Numbered from the stretch's first letter, positions 24,840-35,770 are shown. The stretch is DNA of 64,000 nucleotides from Salvator merianae (GCA_003586115.2 QVOM02000112.1:105192941-105256940), one strand, 5' to 3'. Made by a program: numbers and translations. Notes: generated by a model from the sequence alone, not told the origin.

Positions 24840-25290
24840 TCAGAGACCTTCACCATCAGTGGGTTCCACTCTTAAGAATTTTTCGGACCTTTCCCCACTA
24901 GAGTGGTAGACTGACCCAACAGAGCCCCTGGAACACCTGATCCACAGTGTGGACCAGTCTACTGGAAGGCCACACACCCCAGTAGAACACCTCATCCGTA
25001 TCAGCAATGTTCCAAGTGATATAGCAGACCAGCTATTTATGAGCAAATGGTACATGAGTGGGTGGTTTAGTATACTACCACCATGACACTCATCAGCAAT
25101 GGTGGAAGTTTGCCAGTTTTCGGTGTCTGGTCAAAACAGTCCTGGCCAGTAACACTGAAGGCCAGTAAGTTTTGTTCTCACCCTCCAAAGTTGCACTGGT
25201 CTGGGCCACCTGCAAAGTGGACAGCCCTTTGTGCAGGCCACTGGCAGACCAACCCATCATGAATCAGGTTGCTCAGTTTGGGTCAAAGCT
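24840..25290. repeat. Unclassified GC-richer segment, probably a DNA-transposon fragment
   Basis: Short inverted words recur within it: GTAGACTGACC and GGACCAGTCTAC, TTTGCCAGTTTTCGG and GGTCTGGTC-type words, CAGTAACACTG and AGGCCAGTAAG. Composition differs from the flanking intron and resembles the TIR elements. Ends were not found. Confidence 0.3.
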
Positions 25291-26119
25291 CTGTAGAAAG
25301 GCCCTTGGGCTCTGTATTCATTCTATAGGTACAGTGCTTTGTGTGAGTGTTTATGAGCTGTGGGACTTGCTGTTATTCTAAATACCGCACACTATGTGTA
25401 ACAGGGCATATTTTATTAGAAAGCTAAGCAAACACCTACAACATTTTTTTATTTGATCACTGACATCAAATATTTGCTCTGAAGAAAACTTCGCTTTAGA
25501 AACAAAATGTGCACAAAAAACAATCATACAACACCCACCCTAATGTATATGGATTTAGGAAGATTCCCTCTTGCTATATGTGTCTACACTCAGAAGCCTT
25601 AACCAGTTTCTTTTCTCCTGACAGCTGGGGAATGCCTTTAGGATGACAGATTGTCAATGCAGTCAGTAACTTGGAATGTGTCATGTGTATATTTTTAGTT
25701 GGAAAGGAATGAGTGAGTCCCTTTTGAGCCTAGGCTTCACAAATTGTAAAGGGAAAAAAACTCTGCTGCCTGTGAAAGCAGTTAGGAATGCAGTCTATTG
25801 TCTCCGTTGGGATAGTGTCAAACATTACTGCTTTCTATATTCTCAGGAGTTTTTAAATGCTTTTCATAAGAGAAAATATTGAGATGAAGACCACACTGGT
25901 TTGCAGCCCGTCTGTGCTAGAAATGTGCTTCCATTTGTGTAATTTTGGTAGGAGCCAGGCAACAGAAATGTGGCAACTTTCACCCACCTGAATGTTCTGG
26001 TTTGTTGTGCTCCAGGACATTGTTGAGGCAAGTAAAAGTGAAGTTTCTACCACCAACACCATGAGTATGTCCCTCCTGAGCTTCTCAGAGGTTTCAGATT
26101 CCCCCTCAGCCTGTCAGCT
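25291..26119. other. Intronic sequence without recognised features
   Basis: No exon or repeat identified. Open frames of about 69 codons are incidental. Confidence 0.5.
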
Positions 26120-26644
26120 CACACCTTAATGGGTTGAATCACTCCTCTAACCTTCTCTGAGTGGCAGAAGCTGTTGCAGTCCATGACACACCTCTCATCA
26201 GACTATGATGGTCTTCAGGCAACCAGTAATGGCCAACAAAGGTTTGACTGGCATGGGAGGGTGGCTTTATGTCCCAACACCAGATACAGCCACCTCCCAC
26301 TGCAGTTGTCAAAAGAGGTGACCTTTTTGCAGAGCAGGATTCCCCACTCTGTGGTTTCAGAGGAATTGGCAAGGGGATGCTAATCTTTTGCATTGCATCA
26401 ATTCCAGCTCCAACCCTCGACTTCCAGGTCAACTTCTGGTCCCCGGTCGGTGTCTCTGGATGAGGAATTTGGCCTCTGTGGGTATCATTCCACCTGCAGA
26501 AAAGTTCCAACCAGTGAGGGGCTGGGTAACAAGGCTTCAGCAATTCTGCTTTGGTTCTCCTGCTCCCATGCTGGTGATACTTGCATCCAGTGTGGGTATA
26601 GCCGGTGATTCTTGTGGGGGTTTTGCCTTCAAGACTGAGGCTGC
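26120..26644 (-). other. Unidentified GC-rich segment with long open frames on both strands
   Basis: A minus-strand frame of 173 codons (26139-26660) overlaps several 64-87-codon plus-strand frames, as expected where GC is locally high and stops are few. The peptide is rich in Pro, Gly, Ser and Trp and resembles no domain I know. It abuts the dispersed repeat at 26645, so it may be part of a larger composite transposon. I do not claim a gene. Confidence 0.3.
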
Positions 26645-26965
26645 AGCCTAACAGGGACAAAAATCCAAAATTATTTTGTAATTGTACCTGATTTGCCAGA
26701 TGTGATCATGGTGCTCCCAATACAACCCTGGAACATAGACCCAATTTACTGTGTTTATTCCAGTAAAATTAACTCTCATAGTACCGTGTCCTGTTATTCC
26801 ATAACTGTACTCTGGATTACTGTGCAAGAAGTGCAGTGAGAGTTCGGAATGAGCTGTCACTATCATAAATACTTCATGTGGTACTATTGGCCGCCTGTAC
26901 GGTGCAATAGGATGGTTAGGTCACATGGAAAGAAAATTTTGCAGCTGTAATGTCACTCTGCTGCT
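26645..26965 (-). repeat. Family D interspersed repeat, copy 1 (inverted relative to 51275)
   Basis: About 300 bp here match the reverse complement of 51275-51600. Shared words include TTGTACCTGATTTGCCAGA, AAAATTAACTCTCATAG, TGTCCTGTTATTCCATAA, CTGGATTACTG and CACATGGAAAGAAAAT. Its margin ACAGGGACAAAAATCC corresponds to ATCCAGACAGGGTCGAC at the partner, an end motif shared with other TIR elements here. Confidence 0.8.
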
Positions 26966-27627
26966 GTGACAAATCTGAATCACAGAGTATTGATCTATTG
27001 TCTATTCACTGTGTAATAGTTCCAGATGGGCTTTATACCAGTAAATCAAAAAATTGCAGAAGAAATAAGTGTTGTCTGGAGGCAGCCTGAGACAAGTTCT
27101 CTTAGCTTTTTTGGAGGCAGGGGACAGGTATTTTGTTATCAAATCTTCTTCAGTTGTGAGGAATAAGTCTTCCATTGTTCCTCCCAATGAGAATAGCCAA
27201 AACTGATTGATCATAGAGCTAGAAAATATGAATATTACAAACTAATTCTCTAGAGATGAAACTTACTGGTACTTTTTAAGGTCTTGCCCGCCATTCCATG
27301 TACCTTGGGCCCATACAATTGTTGTGTAGATAGGTGCTGCCATCAAAGGAAAGAAAGGTGGTGAAAAGCCACAAAATTTACTGAAAAAATGCGGTACTGC
27401 AAGATGCTCCAATCCAAAATAGACAGTTGGTCAGAACTCAATAAAGTTTTGACACAACACAAACCATTCTCCCAAACTAAGAACAAACTTATTTTTTGAA
27501 GGGTCATTTTGTTTTATGTTTATAACCCTTGAGCTACTCAGGGTTGAAATGATTTACATATCTCTATTTTTTTCCATTCCTTTACCTATTTACTACTTCC
27601 AACCTTTTATATGTTGAACTGGACTCT
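26966..27627. other. Intronic sequence without recognised features
   Basis: No exon or RNA gene identified. Confidence 0.5.
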
Positions 27628-27968
27628 GGGTCTTTTTGCACTTTACACTAGTGAGCACCAGGATACTCACAAGTGCAGTACTTCAACACGGCTTGGAGGT
27701 TCTAGAGTAGGCTACAGTTGCTCCCAATCACTCCTAGCTGTGGAGCATAAAATCGTGCTCCACCCATCTACCGGGAGTTGTCAGCCCGATCTCTCCTAGC
27801 TGTGCGACCCTGGTGGTCACTATGGCAGTGGCCGATTCTTCCCAGCCACTGCCATGGTAAGCATCAGGCACCGCAAATGCCAGCAGCCTGCTTCAGGTAA
27901 GGTACTAGAGTCAAGCAGTATGGACAGACTAATTAGTCTGTTCTAGCGTGGTAAGTGTGAAAACACCC
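27628..27968 (+). mobile_element. Family A TIR element, copy 4
   Basis: Left end GGGTCTTTTTGCACTTTACA; right end GTGTGAAAACACCC. The internal order of family A is kept: CACTAGTGAGCACC, GTAGGCTACAGTTGCTCCCA, GTGGTCACTATGGCAG, GCCACTGCCATGGT and GTCTGTTCTAGCGTGG. No clear target duplication remains. Confidence 0.75.
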
Positions 27969-28580
27969 ATAGCCACACAAAAGGTCTTATACAAGAAACA
28001 ACTGAACTTGTCTGGAATTTACCATTAAATCCTTGACTTGTCCTTTGAAACACATGCTGTTTTTGAGGAGTATTCAACTGTTGTATCTGTGACTTTTTTG
28101 TTAAGATGAAATAGCAGTTTTCTTGTCAATAGGACTCTCTGAAATAAACATCCATTATTAAAGGGAATAGGGTCTCAACACTTACCCAGAATATAAGGAC
28201 GTGTCTTTATATTACAGCATATTCTCACAGTGGCCAAACAATTGTATGTGAAAAACAAACAAGTAGCATCTGACTCCAATTTATCTTGCTTAGTTGTCCA
28301 GTAGTTGTCCAGAGGCATACCACCTTCTGTTCTAGAGGTAGTCATGTAGCCATCAGAATTCATAGCCATTCGTCACCCTACATTCCATGAGTGTGTTCAG
28401 CTATGTACTGTGTGAATACGTATTTCTTTTTGGCAGCCTTGCAGACTCTTCAGGTATTATGGGGAAATGCCAGCTCTTGATAGAACGCTGGCATTTCCCT
28501 GAAATGTGGGCTGCCAGATTTGGCATGGGCTCTTTCAATACTGTTTCAGATTGCACTTCCAGGAATTCACCATACCCCCC
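27969..28580. other. Intronic sequence without recognised features
   Basis: 28470-28505 holds an inverted repeat (AAATGCCAGC and GCTGGCATTT). Nothing else was recognised. Confidence 0.45.
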
Positions 28581-28615
28581 TCCTTCCTTCCTTCCTCCCT
28601 CCCTTTCTTCCTTCT
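28581..28615 (+). repeat. (TTCC)n/(TCCC)n microsatellite
   Basis: CCTTCCTTCCTTCC passes into TCCCTCCC and TTTCTTCCTT, immediately upstream of the SINE at 28618. Confidence 0.93.
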
Positions 28616-28818
28616 GTGAGCCAGTTTGGCCTTGTGGTTAGCATATCAGACCCTTATCTGGAATTCTCCTAGTTCAAGTCTGCACTCTGCATGAAGCCAG
28701 CTGGGTGACCTTGGGCTCGTCACAGCTCTGTTCTGAGTTCCAACAGCCCCACCTACCTCACAGGGTGTCTGTTGTGGGGAGAAGAACAGAAGGTTTGTCA
28801 GCTGCTTTGAGTCCCTTC

Positions 28819-28866
28819 NNNNNNNNNNNNNNNNNNNNNNNNNNNNNNNNNNNNNNNNNNNNNNNN
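28819..28866. other. Assembly gap (48 Ns)
   Basis: An uninterrupted run of N inside the Sauria SINE, just before its (TCC)n tail. The simple repeat tail is the likely cause of the break. The N count may not be the true length. Confidence 0.99.
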
Positions 28867-28901
28867 TCCTCCTCCTCCTCCTCCTCCTCCTCCTCCTCCT
28901 T
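28867..28901 (+). repeat. (TCC)n microsatellite, SINE tail
   Basis: About eleven TCC units follow the gap, then TTCTTCC. The trinucleotide tail is typical of the 3' end of Sauria SINEs. Long Arg or Glu runs read from it are artefacts. Confidence 0.93.
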
Positions 28902-29089
28902 CTTCCTGTGTTCTGCTGGAGGAATCCCAGCAAATCCTTGATTGTCTGGGATCATACCAGATCATTAAAAATAGTGCAGGAAATCCTACACTATCTTTAA
29001 TTCAATTTTTGAGGCTGATAAACTGGGTGCACCTAGATATGATATTAAGGATGGTTGCTGGCATTCTTAATATGTCTGACTGCTGCTTT

Positions 29090-29560
29090 AGTTCTCCCAA
29101 GATTCATCTTTATTGGATGGCTCCTTCTTCTAGTATTAAGAGAAAAGGAAGAATTTTATCTATACCCATTTTATCTACTTCATGCATAATTTTATACACT
29201 CTATCACATCCCCTCTCACTTTCCTTTCTCAATTGAAATGTTCCAGATGTTACAACCTTTCTGTATAGGAAATCTCCTCTAGCACCTTGATGGTTTTAGC
29301 TACCCCCTTTTAAGCTTTTTCTAATTCTACTATATCGTCTTTGAGATGTGGTGACCAAAACTACACATAGTATTCCAGGTGCAATCACATCATCTATTTG
29401 TATAAGAGCATTTTAATATTGGTGTTTTGTTTTTAATACCATTTCTTATTTTCCCTAACTTGCTATTGACCATTTTTTGCAGCTGGGGAAATTTCTGTAA
29501 AATCCGTGCTATAACTAAGAACACTTTCCTATTTAGGGAGTTGAATAGGCCCTCTTCGCT
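29090..29560 (-). mobile_element. Old CR1 LINE fragment, minus strand
   Basis: CATGCATAATTTTATACACT, CTATCACATCCCCTCTCACT, GATGTGGTGACCAAAACTAC, AGTATTCCAGGTGCAATCAC and GACCATTTTTTGCAGCTG follow the order of the complementary strand of a CR1 reverse-transcriptase 3' region. The same words occur, less decayed, at 58010-58330. The frame is destroyed. Confidence 0.75.
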
Positions 29561-29998
29561 ACAAACTCCTTTCTTTGTAACTGAGTACCAGAATTTGTAA
29601 ACAGGAAGATATCTTTTTAAGAGGCTGTCCAAATTGTTGTTCCTGAGTTTTTGAAGGAATGCACATAGGCTAACTTTTCCTTCAGTCATGCCAAGTTTTG
29701 TTGATGTAAAACTACTAGGAGAAAATAATATTTAGGAAAGTAAGAAAACTAAATAAATTATTTTGCTGGCCACCGTAACTGCATGCTTAATAAACAATTG
29801 CAGCATGTAAGATTACTAGACTGATATTACTGTTGATCCAAAAGCATTGCCACCATTAACTCCTGAATTAAATATGGACACAAAACTGAATAAGTCCCAT
29901 ACTGATATTCCAAATAGAAACCCACTCCAATGAAATCTGCAGCCTGCTACTTCAGAGGCTTCACACTCTCTTTAATACCTAGTGACGTTCCTTAACAA

Positions 29999-30380
29999 GG
30001 ACCCTGTTCGCACTAGCCAGCATAGAATGGTATAATTATACCATTCTTTGCTGGTACAGACCCAGCAGTGCAGCGGCCATCCACACTGCAAGGGCTGGAA
30101 CAGCCCAGAAATGGACTTCCATTACTCACAGTGCAGACGTTGGTCCACCCACCATGACAGCAGCCGCAAAAACATCCTGCCACTGCCATGGTGACATGGT
30201 GTGACTGTGCAGCTATAGCCACGCTGTGGCTTGCAGCATTTGCACCTGGAAGCAGGTATGGATGCTGCTGACTGGGAGCAGTCCAGCTGCTCCTGGTCAA
30301 GCTGAGGCCTGAGCAAAGTGCGGATGTACTTCACTAGTGAGCATCTAGATGCTTACTAGCAATGAAGTGTAAACAGGCCC
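29999..30380 (-). mobile_element. Family A TIR element, copy 5 (reverse orientation)
   Basis: Ends are GGACCCTGTTCGCACTAG and GAAGTGTAAACAGGCCC. Internal landmarks run reversed: CTGCCATGGTGACATGG, TGACTGGGAGCAGTCC and CTTCACTAGTGAGC. Near the left end GAATGGTATAATTATACCATTC is an almost perfect 22-bp palindrome. Confidence 0.8.
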
Positions 30381-30409
30381 AGGGGTACTTGGCACCCAGA
30401 GCAGTTCAA

Positions 30410-30555
30410 CTTAGGTAAGATCTGCACAGGACCTGCCCATCCTGATGGTACAGGGACCACACAGCCATGCATCCTTGTTGCACTGTGAACACGCTTCTAG
30501 GATGCAGGGTTTGCACCTCTCTGCTCCCTGTGAGCACTGAGTCCATGTTAAGTGC
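30410..30555. repeat. Family E interspersed repeat, copy 1
   Basis: ATGCATCCTTGTTGCACTGT and GATGCAGGGTTTGCAC recur as ATGCATCCTTCTTGCACTGT and AGGATGCACACAGTCCTGCA at 38664-38725. Ends and class unknown. Confidence 0.5.
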
Positions 30556-30567
30556 TCATCAGAGTGC

Positions 30568-30969
30568 TATAAGAATATAAGAACTCAGAAGCGTCCCACT
30601 GGAGAGGACCTATAGCCCATCTAGCCCAGCACTCTGCTCTCAGAATAGCCAACCAGCTCACGTTCTGCTCAAGTTCTCCCAATAGCTGGCCTTCAGAGGC
30701 ATTCCATTTCCTACTGCCTTCAGAGCTAATAGCCATTCATAGCCTTGTCCTTAAGGAATTGATCCAAATGTTTTTTGAAACCATCCAAGCTGGTAGCCAG
30801 CATCACATCTCAGGGTAGCAAATTCCAGTTTTAACTATGCATTGTATATATATAAAAAAACCCTTTTCTCTTCCCTGATTTTCCAGGATTCAACTTCATT
30901 GAGTGATCTCTCTTTCTAGTGATTTGAGAAGGGGAGAAAATTTTCTCCTTATCCGCTTTGTCAACACTA
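30568..30969 (-). mobile_element. CR1 LINE 3' end, minus strand, split by a hairpin element
   Basis: It starts at its 3' tip with ATAAGAATATAAGAACTCAG and runs through CCCATCTAGCCCAGCACTCT, AATAGCCATTCATAGCC, ACCATCCAAGCTGGTAGCC and CTTCATTGAGTGATCTCTCT. It is interrupted at 30977 and resumes at 31178. Confidence 0.85.
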
Positions 30970-30977
30970 TACATTAG

Positions 30978-31169
30978 CAGCGGTGACCCGTCACTTTAAG
31001 GGCGGGTGTTCAGAACCTGCGGAAAGGAGACGATCGTTGGCTGCAGGGCCTCTGGGTCTCTGTACTGTTGCAGCTGCGACAGTACGGAGGCCCGGAGGCC
31101 CTGCAGCCAGCAATCAGCCCCTTCCCACGGGTTCTGAACACCCACCCTTAAAGCGACGGGCCACCGCTG
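30978..31169. mobile_element. 192-bp foldback hAT-type MITE
   Basis: Starts CAGCGGTGACCC and ends GGGCCACCGCTG. Perfect 8-bp duplications TACATTAG flank it at 30970-30977 and 31170-31177. The two arms are complementary over nearly their whole length, leaving a loop of about 10 bases around TGCAGCTGCG, so a single strand could form one long hairpin. The GC content far exceeds the flanks. The 8-bp duplication and CAGxGGTG end fit the hAT superfamily. It has no coding capacity. Confidence 0.9.
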
Positions 31170-31177
31170 TACATTAG

Positions 31178-31260
31178 TTTATACAGGTCTTCATGTTTCT
31201 TCTTACTCGTCTCCTTTTTAACAGCAGAGCAGTAGGAAGAGCTATGCCAGTGTTTCCGGT
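31178..31260 (-). mobile_element. CR1 LINE, continuation beyond the hairpin element
   Basis: TTTATACAGGTCTTCATGTT and CTTACTCGTCTCCTTTTTAA continue the CR1 order from 30969, as in the homologous copy at 49790-49820. Confidence 0.7.
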
Positions 31261-31699
31261 TGTACTTTCTCCCCCCACTGCATAGGCCTAGTGTCGTGTC
31301 ACTACTCAGTTGCATGAACCCAGGAAATGGCCGACTTCTCTGGGTGGCCTGGAAGCTCACAGCACTGCAACCATTGTCATGCTGAATTTGCCTAACATCC
31401 CACACATCTGTCTCCAACACTAGCTTTATCCTAAGATGAAAACTAGAGGGAACATGATGAGGAAGAGAAAGAATTAGCTTCTAATTGCCCATCCTTGTGT
31501 CAAGAAGGCCCCATGGAGCACTTTTGGGAGAACAGCGAGGGAGAGGTGAGTCTTGCGTGATTGTGCAAAAACTTCCTGGAGGAGGAGGACTTCGAAGATT
31601 CTACATCCACTCATACTTGGAAGCACATATAAAGTGGAAGGGAGGGGCTTCTGCTTTCCTGTCTTCCTCCTTTCCCCCCCCCCTTTCAACCAATTAAAA
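31261..31699. other. Intronic sequence without recognised features
   Basis: Includes a C-run at 31674-31683. Open frames of about 70 codons are incidental. Confidence 0.5.
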
Positions 31700-31913
31700 G
31701 GCTGTGATCAGACGCACACAAAAAAGCATCTCTGAGGCGGCTCAGAGACAGCTTTGAGGTGGGATCGTTCACACACCAGTCTGCCCCTCCCCTTTTTTAT
31801 TAACGTTCTATGCTGGAAAAGGTGGGTTGGAGAAGGCTTTGGAACACGAGTGCCACACACTGTCCCTATGAGGTGCCTCCAAGTCACCCCTTTTGTTATA
31901 TCTGAACACAGCC
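31700..31913. mobile_element. Family F TIR element, 214 bp
   Basis: The left end GGCTGTGATCAGAC and the right end GTCTGAACACAGCC are inverted repeats. AAA borders both sides, a possible 3-bp duplication in an A-rich flank. It is collinear with 46685-46866: AAAAAGCATCTCTGAGG, GGGATCGTTCACACACC, TCTGCCCCTCCCC and GAGTGCCACACACTGTC. Confidence 0.85.
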
Positions 31914-33590
31914 AAAGTCTAGTTGGCTCAAAGAGGGGACAAAAGAAGTAGCACTATTCATACCACATTCTAAGCTCCAGAGAAGGTACTGTAAGTGAGA
32001 AGATCCCCCCCCCTCCAAAAAAGAGGTGAGGATGTGTTATTCGTAATGTCATCTTGCCCTCATTAATGGCGTCCCCTGGGCAGGCATTTCCTACCGAGGA
32101 AATGGTAAGGGAGAGCATTACTTGCACTCCAGTGACTTTATGGACTTCCATGCAGGAAGGCTCATTCAGCCTCATTTGAAGCTGAGCAAGGAGTTAGGGG
32201 TGAGAGTAGCCTATGGCCCCTTCAGAAGAACCTTGGGCTAGAATCTTCACTTTGGTCTCCCTGGATCATAAGTTGATCTGGTGGAAATTGAAACAGTTCA
32301 GGAGAGGGGAGAAAAAGGCTTTCGCTCTGTGCTTCACCTCTTCCACCATCTTCCTGGCAATCCCTGACCCACAGACCGCCACTGTCAAATTTCTGGATGT
32401 CTACCCCTCCCCCTCAGTACCTGTAATCTATTTTCAAAACGCTGTTCCCACAACTGCTAATCATATGAGTGGCCTTATGTCAAGTCGTTCTCTAAAACAT
32501 GGAGCCAGGAAGAACACCAAATACAAGGAAACTAAAATTCTCTCACACACAATATCTGTGCTCTCATACTTGGTAACAATTACCTCTTATATGGCAAAAT
32601 AAATCTGTTTCACTTCAGAGTGTTCTACTCTGACAACTAGGAGTAGAGAAGGACCCAGACCACTTGGGCTCTTGAGATTCTCATAGAAGATGGATGGTTT
32701 CCTCTTCAGGATTGCACTGATTTTCCCAAGAAGGTTAAACTTGCCCTCAGACATCAACACATTCTTTTACTGTAGTTCCTGCAAACTTAAAAAGAAAGCA
32801 GCCAGATAATATATAAAACAAAACAGTCTCTTGTATGCTGTTGTCTGGGGAAGGTGCAGATTGCTGAGTTAATTATTAATTGACTCAGAAAGATTTTGAG
32901 GCATTTTTTCTCTGATAAAGCACACGGTGCGAAAGAGGTTTTTAGCTGTAAGATGTTATGCCTGTGAGAAATAGAAGGCACGTAGTCTGCTTTGGCAATG
33001 TAAAGTTCGGGAGGCTGGTTGGATCATAATAGCTCCAGTTTCAGTGAGTTGATTGCAGGGAGCTAGAAGACATTCTCAATCAGGCATATTTCTGCCTCTG
33101 GCAGTCGCTTTTGACAGCAACCTTTTCAGTTGCTTCAAAATGGCTTGCAGCAAACTTCTTTCCCATTGACACACTCCTTGTTTTAAATTCCCAGAAAATA
33201 TGAATTATTTCACACAGTCAAGCTTTGCACAAAATGCATCCAGTTCATCTTTGTAAAGTGATGTAATCCTTAATCAGTATTTTGTCATTGCCTATAGTTG
33301 CTGTTTTTATTAAAATAAAAGTAGTAAAGGTATTGCAAAGTCTGGGGGGAAGAAGAAATGAAGGCACGCGAGAGACAATAGTTTGGGAATAACTCACAGG
33401 AGGTCCAGCATTCCTGTCCAGTTTAAAGGATCAGATGTCACATGATGGGAAAAGATGCTGCCTGAAATTGCCAGTCAGAGAAGCTAGATGGGCAAGCAGC
33501 ATGCCCTAATGAAAAATGATTTTGCTCATAAGAATGCAATATTATTTAGGCATTTACTTCTGTGATTGCCTATTGATACTTAATGGAATC
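31914..33590. other. Intronic sequence without recognised features
   Basis: A 129-codon plus-strand open frame (32213-32602) lies here. It has no recognisable domain, no supporting splice sites and no sign of conservation that I can judge. No RNA genes or clear repeats. Confidence 0.45.
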
Positions 33591-33975
33591 TGGCACATTC
33601 CGGATAATTCTGTAAGAACTATCATGTTGGGTTGTTGGTTCAGTGGCCGGCCAGGAGCAGAACACAGGCTGCTTTATGTGTTAGTGGGAGTCACCCCCTG
33701 AATGAAGCACTTATATATCCCCCTACCCCAATCTACTCTGAAGTTCTGTTTCCTGTCCAGAGGCAAGGAACAGGCTGCCCTGACTTGAGTATGGGATTTT
33801 GGCACCCTCAGATTGTCCTGTCCCATCAATTTGAATCAAGGTTGTTGCTTTACTGCTTAATCCAAATTGAATGGGAAGTATTGCACTTGTGTGTGGTGTG
33901 GCTGGTAGCCACAAGTGGCAGTAAAACAGCCATAAAGCAATGCCACTGGCCACCCCAGGCCTAGCTCATTTAAGC
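33591..33975. repeat. Unclassified segment, possibly a TIR-element fragment
   Basis: GGCCGGCCAGGAGCAGAACA, GGAACAGGCTGCCCTGACTT, GGTAGCCACAAGTGGCAG and CACTGGCCACCCCAGGCC resemble the composition and word use of families B and F here. A 110-codon plus-strand frame lies within. No ends found. Confidence 0.3.
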
Positions 33976-34469
33976 AGCCTGCCAAGAGGGCCTAGGTGTC
34001 CCTGGGCTGGCTTCCCTTTTCAAGTTGGCTATAACAAGGTATGTATGAATTGGGACCTTAAACTTATTAGCAGTCTCCTTGATCATGGCTTCCAACATTT
34101 GGATTTTAGAGTCTTGTGAACTACAATATTACCCATAAGAGAACATGTTCATTTATTCTGTGAATGTTGAACCCATTCAGAAATCTTTGTTAAGGAACTT
34201 TATCAAAAAAATTTGCAAGCCTCAAATTACCAGTGCTTATAAAGAACTATACAAGATCAGAAAGGATTTAGCTTTTCAGAAGTCATGCTCTTTTCCAGCA
34301 ACACTTTTTTTCTATATCTCCTTCACCACTATTTGCCCCAATTGCTGAGACTCCCATCTTGAGATACTGCTGATAAATTTACTCCTTATCTTCTGCTATG
34401 AAGGCAAAAACAAGAAATTAATTTAGCTTCTCTGTAATTTTCTTTTCATCTTCTATGTGGGGCTACCCT

Positions 34470-35046
34470 TGAAAATGGTTCGGAAGCTGGAACTAGTGCA
34501 GAATGCAGCAGTTGAACTACTGATGGGAGTCTCTGGCTGGACACATCACGGTGGTCCTGAAAGATCTGCACTGGTTGCCTATTTGCTGCTGAGCCCAATT
34601 CAAGGTGTTCATGCTAACACACAAAGCCCTAAATGGCTTAGACCCTGGTTATCTGAAGGAGCACCTTCTCCCGTATAGACTTGCCTGAGTATTGAGATCT
34701 CAAGGAGAGGGCCTTCCTATAGTTCCTCCTCTCTCAGAGGTGCAAGGGACAGCGACATGCAGAAGGGCCTTTTCTGTGGTGGCGCCCAGACTCTGGAACA
34801 ACTTTTCTCTGAAGGTTTGCCAGGCGCCTACATTATATGTATTTGGTGCCTGTTTAAAACATGCCACTTCACCCAAGCCTTTGATGTTTAGCTTCCTCTG
34901 GGTAATGTCCTGCCAGGGAGGGTTATGTTTTAAATGTGTTTTAAGAATCCTATATATAGTGTACCATTTGATCTTGTGACCTGCCCTGGGACCTTTAGGT
35001 AAAAAAATGGGATATAAATAGTTAAATAAATAAATAAATAAATAAA
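34470..35046 (+). mobile_element. L2-like LINE 3' end with (AAAT)n tail
   Basis: The + strand encodes, with at least two frameshifts, the L2-type reverse transcriptase C-terminus: KLELVQNAAVELL, DLHWLP in a second frame, KALNGL, and RRAFSVVAPRLWNNFSLKV in a third. The 3' end reads CCTGGGACCTTTAGG, GGGATATAAATAG, then TTAAATAAATAAATAAAT. The ATAAATA tail is a common L2-type ending in squamates, also seen at 38262-38571. The copy is 5'-truncated and inactive. Confidence 0.82.
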
Positions 35047-35499
35047 CTCTCTAGCATGACTTTGACCCCTTGTTTTCCAATTCTCCAATTGCCTTCCTGG
35101 ATAGCTTTCTGCTTTAAGCATACTTCTAGATTTATTTCAGAAATGCTCCTCAATTTCTTCATTGGCACATCTTCTAATCTATTTATATTTGTTTTCTCGA
35201 GATCTATTTTCTCTTTTTTTTTCTTGATTTGGGCAAGCTAGGGTTCTTCTGATAGGCGTGTTTCAATTGGATAACATCCTTTCAAACCATGCCAAACCTA
35301 TCAGCACCTGAAGTGCAGGTGAGCATAGATAAGCTTCACGTGCCCCTCCCAGGAATCTGGCATGGTGCAGGGCTGTTTCTAATGTCCCAGAAAAGCCTGT
35401 AGTACATCTCCAAGGCAAAGCTCCTAATTTCTGACAGAGAGCTGTTTCTTAATGGGATTCTTGATTTTGCTTGGCATTCCCCCAGTCATTTTCTTGGCC
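35047..35499. other. Intronic sequence without recognised features
   Basis: AT-rich, no exon or repeat identified. Confidence 0.5.
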
Positions 35500-35770
35500 T
35501 TCTCAAAATCACAGGGCTATATGATGACATTTAGGCCATCAAGTCTAACTTCCTGTATTGTGGAGAAGCCCAAATTAAAACATCTCCAAGCATATCCTGT
35601 CCAGTCTCTGCTTGCACGTCTAATGAAATAGGTCAGCATCTCTGTAGGCAAACAATTCTATGTCTGAAATGCTCTTACTCTAAGGGAATTTTTCTGCTAT
35701 TCACTGTAAGCTAAAGCTCAATTCAAGGGCAAAAGCCATTCTTTCTAGTACTTGCTTGTACAGGCCGTCC
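35500..35770 (-). mobile_element. Old CR1 LINE remnant
   Basis: CAGGGCTATATGATGACATT, AGGCCATCAAGTCTAACTTC, CTGTCCAGTCTCTGCTTG and GAAATGCTCTTACTCTAAGG follow a CR1-type 3' UTR layout with heavy decay. Orientation is tentative. Confidence 0.4.

Larger units (their letters stand above)
28618..28910 (+). mobile_element. Sauria SINE (tRNA-derived), copy 2, with assembly gap
   Basis: Begins GAGCCAGTTTGGCCTTGTGG. A GTTCAAGTC B-box-like word lies at 28672, followed by ATGAAGCCAGCTGGGTGACC, TTGGGCTCGTCACAGCTC, CAGCCCCACCTACCTCACAG and GTGTCTGTTGTGGGGAG. The 3' portion is lost in the N run at 28819-28866 and re-emerges as the (TCC)n tail. It is better preserved than the copy at 10230. Confidence 0.94.

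Noticed and set aside
28646..28955. Long poly-Arg, poly-Glu and poly-Ser frames.
   Set aside because: They are read through the N gap and the (TCC)n tail of a SINE.
32213..32602. A 129-codon plus-strand frame as a possible gene.
   Set aside because: No recognisable domain, no splice or promoter context, and a composition like the neighbouring intron.
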